A DNA stretch of 64,000 nucleotides, from positions 32,460,917 through 32,524,916 of the forward strand of contig NC_088872.1 of NCBI RefSeq assembly GCF_032884065.1, given 5' to 3'. The position numbers and the translations under genes were made by a program. The number at the start of each line of letters is the position of its first letter. Positions within the stretch are counted from its first letter, which is position 1. The notes under the pieces were generated by a model. The model was not told the origin of the DNA, ran no database searches, and saw nothing but the letters and a program-made list of their open reading frames with translations. The DNA comes from Artemia franciscana (lineage: Eukaryota > Arthropoda > Branchiopoda > Anostraca > Artemiidae). Positions 50,501 to 61,977 of this stretch are shown here, piece after piece.

Positions 50501-52030
50501 GAAATATTGGCTCTAGAGGGATCTAGGTAGTATCATAAGCAGTGCAATGGCGCTGCCTAAGTAAAGAGCGATGTGGGCCATTTATTGTCGTAGGAACTTC
50601 GGAAAGAGTTCATTCGATTCGAAATTAAAAGGGCTAGTGTCCTTTTTAATAGTCATAAGTGATTGGAGGGCAACTACCCCCCCCCCATACGCCCACCATT
50701 TCCCCAAACACATCCAATCAAAATCTGAGTTAGCCATTTTGTTCAGAGTAATTGAAAGTTCCAAAAGTTATGTCTTTGAGGATGACTACTCCCCCTATAT
50801 CCCTCAGGGTAAGAGTTTTAATTTATGCTCTGGGCGCATATAAGACATATATATATATAGAAAAGGTGATTGTAAAATTTCCGGAATGGGAGCATTTGAT
50901 TGGAGATCAGGTGTTTTATACCCTTTTTGAGATTCAGAATGATCAGAAGGTGGATACCCCCATACCTTGTATTTTCCCTAAATATATCTGATAGACATTT
51001 TGAGATGGCAATTTGTTGTCACAGAAACTTCGAAAAGAGCTCATTCGATTCGAAATTGAAAGGTCTAGTGCTCTTTTTAATAGTCGAAAGTGATTGGAGC
51101 GCAACTACCCCCCTCCCACGCCCACCATTTCCTCAAACATATCCAATCATAGCCATTTTGTTCATCGTAGTTGAAAGGTACGGAAATTATGTCTTTGAGG
51201 AAGATAACCCCCTGCAGTCCTTGGGGCAAGGGTTGTAAGTTATGCCCTATAAGGCGCATATAAGGTACATACAGAAAGGGTTATCGTATAAACATTTGAG
51301 GGGGCTCATTGGATCAGTGTTTAGAAGTTCTAGTACCCTTTTTATGATTCAGAGTGATTGGGGGGAGATACCCCTCACACACCATGTATACCTAAGTTAC
51401 AGTGATTACGACGACGTGAAAACCGGAGTGAACTCTTGGTTATCGGAGCAGGCGGCAAGTTTTTATCAAGAGAGTATTTTAAAATTGGCTGAGAAGTATG
51501 ATAGGTGTTTGAACAAACTTGGCAATTATGTCGAAAATTAGAATAAAAGATGAATTTTCTGAATATAAATTTACTTTTTTGAAATAATCTTTCGTTGTGT
51601 ACTTATGTTCAAACGAACCTTAATTAAAAACAGCCCGTACCATAGTAGGCTATACAAAATAAGTTTTAGATTTATTCACCCTCGTGGCAATCAACTTAAT
51701 TTCACTAATTTAATAAGACCCTAAAAGGACTTCTTGCTTTTAAATCTACTCCGCTGACATGAGTAATAATTCGTTTTAACTTACAAGTTTTCTAAGACAT
51801 CGACTGGCGATATTCGAAGCAGATCTTTTGAGTTATAGAATGAATAGCAGTCATACTTTAAACTAAGCATGGTTATTCTACCACAACTGACCTTGGATTA
51901 TTACTTCAAGACCTTTCTTTTTTCTTTTTAGTTGTGTATGAATCCATTCTACAACTGTAAATCTTACATTTCCTCGCCGTCTTTTGACAAGAAAATACAG
52001 TACCTTGGAAGGAAATTCCTGGCAGTTTGA
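39964..52030 (+). CDS. TRAPPC2: TRAPPC2 (sedlin), complete three-exon coding region
   Basis: Spliced gene for trafficking protein particle complex subunit 2, a small longin-fold subunit of the TRAPP tethering complexes acting in ER-to-Golgi and Golgi traffic. Coding exons are 39964-40050, 48379-48615 and 51932-52030, giving 29 + 79 + 32 = 140 residues, the length of human sedlin. All joins are phase 0, and both introns are GT-AG. Recognisable blocks are [16 protein letters not shown] near the N-terminus, [20 protein letters not shown] (residues 59-78), [17 protein letters not shown] (83-99), and MNPFY with a C-terminal QYLGRKF. Asp47, Ser73 and Phe83, sites of missense changes in human X-linked spondyloepiphyseal dysplasia tarda, are kept at the same numbers; Val130 is Ile. 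The start has A at -3 and G at +4, and an acceptor lies 15 bp upstream, so a non-coding 5' exon is expected but was not located. The two introns (8.3 and 3.3 kb) are filled with transposon debris. Confidence 0.95.
40832..41346 (+). repeat. Direct duplication of a 170-bp segment in TRAPPC2 intron 1
   Basis: Copies at about 40832-41000 and 41168-41346 share AATCTACCAGCC(C/T)GA, CACTTAAGGGTTTT-like, CCTACAAAAATAAC and GAACTTGCCATTTCA blocks, at roughly 85 percent by eye. The interval between copies suggests a unit of about 335 bp. Confidence 0.65.
41462..42568 (+). repeat. 1.1-kb degenerate minisatellite (about 20-bp units) in TRAPPC2 intron 1
   Basis: More than 50 imperfect units around TAGAAATCAAGACCAA, in variants such as CATAGAAATCCAGACGAATT and CATAGAAATCATAACCAATG. 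Higher-order grouping is visible, since the same variant series recurs (for example near 41630, 41760 and 42300). No coding. Confidence 0.8.
42822..43745 (+). pseudogene. Unrecognised coding-like segments inside TRAPPC2 intron 1
   Basis: Segment 1 (42822-42941) starts with ATG, gives 40 residues including [20 protein letters not shown], and ends at a possible CAG|GTAATC donor. Segment 2 (43261-43485) follows an AG and reads in phase 0 with it: [19 protein letters not shown], then [21 protein letters not shown] one-base slip near 43450 leads into segment 3 (to 43745): [19 protein letters not shown], then [20 protein letters not shown]. Amino-acid composition and codons look coding, unlike the surroundings, but I know no family. 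It may be a decayed nested gene, or a first ORF of the LINE that begins just downstream. Confidence 0.4.
44557..44586. repeat. (GA)15 microsatellite at the LINE insertion junction
   Basis: Thirty bases of GA lie exactly where the plus-strand LINE endonuclease is interrupted and the minus-strand LINE sequence starts. Confidence 0.9.
44600..45415 (-). mobile_element. LINE reverse-transcriptase fragment nested in another LINE
   Basis: On the minus strand, about 45415-45182 encodes [18 protein letters not shown], which keeps the two catalytic aspartates (A-A-D-D), then [16 protein letters not shown]. After a frameshift, 45049-44771 encodes the thumb: [44 protein letters not shown]. The C-terminus is lost and a 3' UTR-like stretch runs to the GA repeat. 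It is 5' truncated and differs from the 17.9-20.7 kb LINE. Confidence 0.8.
45594..46094 (+). pseudogene. LINE endonuclease C-terminus and linker, longest surviving frame
   Basis: 166 residues: [17 protein letters not shown] is just at its start, then [18 protein letters not shown], then a linker with [20 protein letters not shown]. The IDYVIVNRR block is the conserved endonuclease segment of RTE/CR1-type elements. The frame ends at a stop inside the linker. Confidence 0.8.
47210..48345. other. TRAPPC2 intron 1, right part; no recognised content
   Basis: AT-rich. An AATAAA at about 47302 could belong to LINE-related or unrelated transcripts. No coding. Confidence 0.35.
48379..48615 (+). CDS. 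TRAPPC2: TRAPPC2 coding exon 2
   Basis: Acceptor TTTTCCAG at 48371-48378 and donor GTACGT at 48616. Seventy-nine codons in phase 0 carry the most conserved core, beginning [11 protein letters not shown] and ending AYEHYIK. The reading frame stays open into the intron to 48705, but similarity to the family stops exactly at the donor. Confidence 0.95.
48720..50535. other. TRAPPC2 intron 2, left part; decayed MITE arms
   Basis: Two decayed right arms of the MITE family (about 49570-49680 with GCTCTTCACTTTCAT, and 49790-49900 with TTTAACGTTGCTCTTTACTT). A TTTGGCATAATTTTTTGGCG cluster occurs at about 49270-49335. The 50390-50450 stretch resembles the tail of the composite repeats. No gene. Confidence 0.4.
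50536..51382 (-). repeat. Inverted B-type array with terminal hairpin, in TRAPPC2 intron 2
   Basis: About three reverse B units. It opens with the palindrome at 50536-50559, followed by AGTAAAGAGCGA. Each unit then shows GGGCTAGTG(T/C)CCTTTTTAATAG, GTGATTGGAGGGCAACTACC-like, GCCATTTTGTTCA and TATGTCTTTGAGGA blocks. The array ends where mariner-like sequence starts. Confidence 0.65.
51383..51541 (+). pseudogene. Mariner-type transposase C-terminal fragment
   Basis: The last 52 residues of the frame match the C-terminal pattern of Tc1/mariner transposases: [20 protein letters not shown], then [20 protein letters not shown] and a stop. Only this tail is present. The open frame extends upstream to 51242, but that part is B-repeat sequence. 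No catalytic DDD/E residues are included. Confidence 0.6.
51932..52030 (+). CDS. TRAPPC2: TRAPPC2 coding exon 3 (C-terminus)
   Basis: The acceptor follows a 20-base pyrimidine tract (AG at 51930-51931). Thirty-two codons and TGA encode LCMNPFY...[12 protein letters not shown], the C-terminal helix and strand of sedlin. The exon is too short to stand out as an open frame and was found by matching the known C-terminal motif. An AATAAA at 52560-52565 is a candidate poly(A) signal about 530 bp past the stop. Confidence 0.93.
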   Translation: MCMNPFYNCKSYISSPSFDKKIQYLGRKFLAV

Positions 52031-53330
52031 TTAATAATTATGTGACATGTGGAAAGTAGGTGACCGACAAAAATTTGTGATTAAGTGGACATTGAATGCC
52101 TATTTCAACAAATAATATGGTCTTTCTAGTTGATATCAAATCCAACATTATAAATTACTTTCCCTTTGTTGCCATGGAGTGAAACTATAAACAGAGAAGA
52201 ATATACATCCATCCTAACTTTCGGAAACAAGAACAGTTGTGATTCGAGAGGAGAGTCAAATATGGTTTGATAATAGATTATACTTAGTCTTTATTTGGTG
52301 AGTTTCAGGTCACATTTTGAAACTTTCTTTACTTTTTGAGGGTTAACTGCTCTCTTAAGGAGGAAAGCTGTTTTAACTTACAAACACCCAGAGGGGACAG
52401 GGGGAGTCCCTCCGAGATTGTTCCAAAGAGCTCCCACGAAAGACCAAAAATTTGCCCTAGAAGTGCGATTTTGAGGCATTAGATCTTCCCCCTCAAGCAA
52501 GGAAATGTATTATAATTCCGCTAAAAAAAAATGATAGATCACCTAACATACATAGCATTAATAAAGTAGTTGTATATCTGTGGTTTGTTGTAACCTATTT
52601 GTGTGTAAATATCATTGCTCTTACCTTTTTCCTTAGACGCAAAAATTATTTTTCTGTTTACTGAAGATGTCATTTCGATCGTCCACGCTGAAAACGCCTT
52701 GAAGGAGGCTAGGAATTTATACCTAGAGTCTAACCTGATTCTAGGCAGTTGAAAGTGAATGCCTATGCATCCGGAGTTGTGAATATGGTAACTCAGCCCC
52801 CCCCCCACCTCTCCCATAAGCTTGCCTATGTTTCAAAATTGTTCTCAAAATGTTTGATTTGTTTTTCTGCGTAGTGAATCCTGATTTTGACATATGAAAT
52901 ATCTTTTAAATAACTCTGAATGGTTTTAAGTTGAAAAAAGTATTTAAAATAAATCTTAAAAGCTGTTACTCGTTAAACTTATAACCAAAAAAAAAAAATC
53001 CGCACCACAAAATGTCCCAAAAATAGTTTTCCAATTTGCAGAAGAGGCCTATTAAAATTGTGCGCCTGTGCGTTTTTGTCTCGTAGAAAAAACGGAAGAA
53101 AACAGCCGAGAAAAAAAAACAGACAAATATCCTATTTCATTTTCTGCTTCCAAGAAAGCATAAACACAAACAGAGTTAGTAAACAGAAATAGTGTGTGTG
53201 CTTAATCATGACAGGCTCTACCCCGGGGGTAGACAACCTTTTTTCGCTGCAGGCCAGAATTAGCGAAAATACAAATATGAAAAGGATATTCGGCTCATTG
53301 CAAGTCCCCTTTTTATACAACCTTATGTTA
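52031..53330. other. TRAPPC2 3' flank
   Basis: No second gene recognised. It contains the candidate poly(A) signal and a C-run near 52798-52807. Confidence 0.35.
52560..52565 (+). promoter_or_regulatory. TRAPPC2: Candidate poly(A) signal for TRAPPC2
   Basis: First clear AATAAA hexamer I find downstream of the TRAPPC2 stop. The implied 3' UTR of about 550 bases is plausible. In such AT-rich DNA the hexamer can occur by chance. Confidence 0.3.
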
Positions 53331-53334
53331 GCCT

Positions 53335-53620
53335 TTCTAGACGAGTGTTAAGTACCCTAGAGTTGAAATCCTGATGACAGGGGTTCGAGTCCTGGTGTCG
53401 CTGATTATTTGGTAGTGGACGGAGGTCAGTGGTGTGACTAAAAGCCCAGCCATTGTCGATCCAGTTCTAATTGAGCACCTCGAGAAATCGGGGGGGGGGG
53501 GGGGACGTAGAAAGCATCGAATGATTTGCCCTCCAGCTAAACATTGCACTCCCGGCCAAAGGCAGAGAATCAAGAGTACCTGCGATACGCAGACCATTTG
53601 TCAATTGTGAAGAAGTTTTT
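53335..53620 (+). mobile_element. tRNA-derived SINE
   Basis: GGTTCGAGTCCTG at about 53382-53394 matches an RNA polymerase III B box (GGTTCGANTCC), with a possible A box about 45 bp upstream. The unrelated body (GGACGGAGGTCAGTGGTG, AGCCCAGCCATTGTCG) contains a G run, and the element ends in a T-rich stretch at 53615. It is not a functional tRNA: no cloverleaf can be drawn confidently. A SINE is the best reading. Confidence 0.5.
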
Positions 53621-53639
53621 TTTTCTTTTTTTTTTTAGT

Positions 53640-54060
53640 GAATATAGTTTCACCAAAGGCTATTTAAGGCACTAGTTAGCAAAGCATTAGACTTGTTTGT
53701 CAATATGCTTGGCCATATCTTCAACACAATGGTAAACTTTTTTAGTTAGCAATGACGTTTCTTTGATTCTCTCTTTTTTTTTTCTTTTTTTTTTGAAATA
53801 GTGTCATCAAATAAGTGTTCAGGACAATTTCTAAATGTCGTTTCCCAAAATTTAATACACGTCTAGTAATGTATTCGGATTCATCATCATTCGTCTTTTC
53901 ACCTACATCTTCAAATTTTGAAAAAAGTACTGCTCAGCATTGTAAGTCCTGGTGATGATTGCGTCTGTACATAAAGCGCATATAAATTTATCAACACTTT
54001 GATTACATCTATGGTCTTATGTCCAAACATGTTGGAACAACTTCTTTTTTTTCTTTGTTT
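53640..54060. other. Spacer with T-rich runs
   Basis: Contains TTTTTTTTTCTTTTTTTTTT-type runs near 53770-53795. No gene. Confidence 0.35.
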
Positions 54061-54064
54061 GTTC

Positions 54065-55180
54065 ATCTAGAATACTACTACTAATAACTCTCTGGACTAC
54101 CAAGCTGCCTGAGCGCAGCCACGCACGGAACTCCTCCATCCCAATCTATTTGAAGCTTCTCTCTTTACACCCTCCCAAGAAGCTCCTATTTCCCTTAAAT
54201 CCTTCCTTATGATATCCTCTGACTCCATTAGCGGACGACCTGCTTTTCGTTTGGCCCGAGACGGGTGGCCGACAAGGACGATCTTTGGCAATCTGTCATG
54301 CTTCATCCGCAGAACGTGTCCTAGGCTAGCCACCTTAACCTTTCTCTCATTATAGCCCAAGAAGTTGGGACCGAACCACGTTTTTTGTACAGCTTACTGT
54401 TTGTGAAACGGTCAGTCGTTTAGGTACCCAAAACAATCCGTAGTCAATTTCTCTGGAAAACATCGAGCACATCCTTCTCCATTTTTTGGAACGCCCACGG
54501 TTCCCGACCACACTTGACCACTGTAGCTCCCAATATCCTAATCCTGGTTCGCAGACTTATCTTCCTATTCTTCCAAACTTTTTTCGATTGTGAAAAAACA
54601 CCATGGTCCTTGGCTATTCTATTTTTAATGTCTTCACGACACCCACCCTCTTTACTAATAATACTACCTATGTACTTGAAGCTATCTTTTTGATTTGTCT
54701 TCTCATTATCCTGTATGACCTCTTCACCTTCACTTATTCCTAGTCTTAACGACTTAGTGTTCTTAATATTAATTTTCAAACCTGTTCTTGAATCTTAAAC
54801 GGACAAAACTTCTAAAAATCCATTAATTTGCTAAAAATTTTATATAAGACGCTTAAATCTTCAGTATAATCTAAGTCTAGGAGAGTTTTACCTTAATTGA
54901 TTCCCTGTTCTGTCATTGCCTTTCCTCTGCTCCTTAATACAAAGTCCATCAAATGATCCATGTAAGAGGGGATAGGACGCAACCTTGTTTAACTCCTGGT
55001 TTAAGACAAAACCAGCTACTAATGTCATTTCCTACCTTAACCGCAGCAATGGTATTCTCGTATATAGTCCTAGGGACACAAGGACAGGACCTTCTTTAAA
55101 GCTCTTCTAACATCTGAGTCAAGCGTTTGCTCATAATATATAAAACTAAGGACTAAATGCGTTTGATGACTCTGGTACTT
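54065..55180 (-). pseudogene. RTE-like LINE 3' half (RT thumb and C-terminus)
   Basis: Minus strand. About 55050-54840 holds the RT core remains, with the YADD box reading YTED. 54779-54444 encodes FKYIGSIISKEGGCREDIKN, RIRILGATVVKCGREPWAF and LDVFQRN. 54360-54097 encodes GHVLRMKHDRLPKIVLVGHP and SWEGVKREASNRLGWRSSV. The tail at 54062-54090 is the reverse of TTATTAGTAGTAGTA, as in the copy at 31.6 kb. Frames are broken; the element is dead. Confidence 0.8.
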
Positions 55181-55188
55181 CTCAATTA

Positions 55189-55560
55189 TTAATGTAAGAG
55201 TGAAAATTTGGTCAACGAATTCTCTACCCTTCCTAAAATTACGCTCTTTTTTCTTAAAAGTTTATCTACAGCATCCTTAAGTCTAAAAAGTATCATCATA
55301 CTAAGTAATTTGCTTCTTAAAGTAACCAGTCTAATGTCTGTATAATTACCATGCCCACTCTTATCACATTTCTTATGGAGGGGTTTAATTAGATTTCCTA
55401 AAATCGCTGGGTAATTCCCCCTTTTCAAAAATCCTATTCATAATCTTCATTAAATTATCTCTAACCTCACAACCACAACATTTAAAATATTCTTCGCTTT
55501 CATCTGACGAAAAGCCTTCCACCAAACCAACCGACGTTCTAAGATTTAATTATCACCTAC
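55189..55560 (-). pseudogene. RTE-like LINE RT fragment, first of two in a row
   Basis: 79-residue frame with GNLIKPLHKKCDKSGHGNYT, then [20 protein letters not shown]. It covers the same RT finger region as the fragment at 55675-56001. The following GFRKGR block is altered. Confidence 0.7.
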
Positions 55561-55569
55561 ATTGGTCAG

Positions 55570-60800
<5,231 letters not shown>

Positions 60801-60819
60801 AGGATTTGATTAGATCCAA

Positions 60820-61060
60820 ATATGTATCAGATTTTTTTTATTTCTATTGACATAAAAATCACCGAAATCACTAATTCAGGAACGTCAGGCAAGCTCCAAA
60901 TGTATACATGGGAGGTATTGGAAGATTCCTTGAGAGTGCGTCCTGCCTTATTATGCGCTAAACACATACGCCTTTTTACCGACCGCTTTCGGCAGGAATC
61001 TTTTGGACAGGAATGGATATGAAAAAGTATTTTCCAACGAACAGCAAGCCACACTCCATA
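60820..61060. other. Locally CpG-richer patch upstream of the second gene
   Basis: Contains several CpGs (GAGTGCGTCC, TTACCGACCGCTTTCGGCAG) in otherwise AT-rich DNA, with overlapping short open frames on both strands. It could be a promoter or an upstream exon of the gene starting near 61962, about 0.9 kb away. The evidence is weak. Confidence 0.22.
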
Positions 61061-61960
61061 CGATGAGAATGGCCGTCAGCATTTCTAGAAGGGATTTTTA
61101 TTTAAATATTCTGTCAAAATCTTTATATCCCGAGAGCTTACGATTTTAGATTTTAGCTCTTGCTCGTCTTTTTGCTTTGAAGTTATAACCACATGTTTTA
61201 ACGAGAAAGTACTGTGTAATTTCTCTAGCTGTTATGTATAACTATCCAAATTAGAATCAAATTGTAATAGATGTTACTACCAAATGTTAGCTACGAAGGG
61301 CTGATTCATGGATGCAAGCATGGTTGAGGGAAATAAGTGGCTAAAGCTTTTTTCCCATGGAGATTCATAGAATGAACATAGGTATTTCCATTATAATATT
61401 CTTAACGAGTTTTGCAATTACTGACTGTCATTACTAGTCCCTTCTTTTGCTCAAAGCTTATTAAGCAGCAGAGTATAATGAACTTAACACTATTTTTCTT
61501 GACTTTAGCATCCAGAAATGATTTCTAGCAATACCTGTTGATCTGTTTTTATGTTTCAAGAAGGCTATGCAACTCTATCATGACTATGCGCATTATGACC
61601 TTCGATCTTAAGCATTCTATTACCCTTTTCAATGGTATGTTAGAATACCATGACGTTTATGACAAATATGTCTTCCTTCTAAATTAAGACAAAAGAAGTT
61701 TTTTTTTTCACTTTCCACGAGTTATTTCATAAATTGACTTGGAAAGTAAAGTAGGTGCTATTTGAAGAAATGCAGCTCTAATTTTTACTGTCCGTCTATT
61801 AGAGGCCCTATGCTTAGTTCTAATTTTTGTAAAAATATCATGGTGAATTTTTATAGATGTTCGCTAAAATTAATTTTAGCCTTAGTCCCTTTTTTAACAC
61901 CAATTTATTTATCCCAGTTTTCATTAGTTTATTTCCTTTTTAACACGAATATATTTTACA
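61060..61960. other. Region upstream of the second gene, probably intron or promoter
   Basis: AT-rich, ending in TTTTTAACACGAATATATTT and ACAG, a plausible acceptor. The frame of the downstream protein remains open from 61750, but this stretch translates to hydrophobic AT-rich residues typical of non-coding DNA. Confidence 0.35.
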
Positions 61961-61977
61961 GGGATAACTTGATAACG

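Noticed and set aside
53340-53410. Functional tRNA gene
   Set aside because: B box present, but no convincing A box, anticodon arm or acceptor pairing; a SINE explains it better.
53337-53597. Minus-strand frame of 86 codons
   Set aside because: Antisense of the SINE, including a poly-Pro run from its G tract.
61810-61977. Upstream ATG giving the second gene a hydrophobic signal-like N-terminus
   Set aside because: The stretch is AT-rich, ends in a good splice acceptor and translates to residues typical of non-coding DNA here. Kept only as an alternative start.
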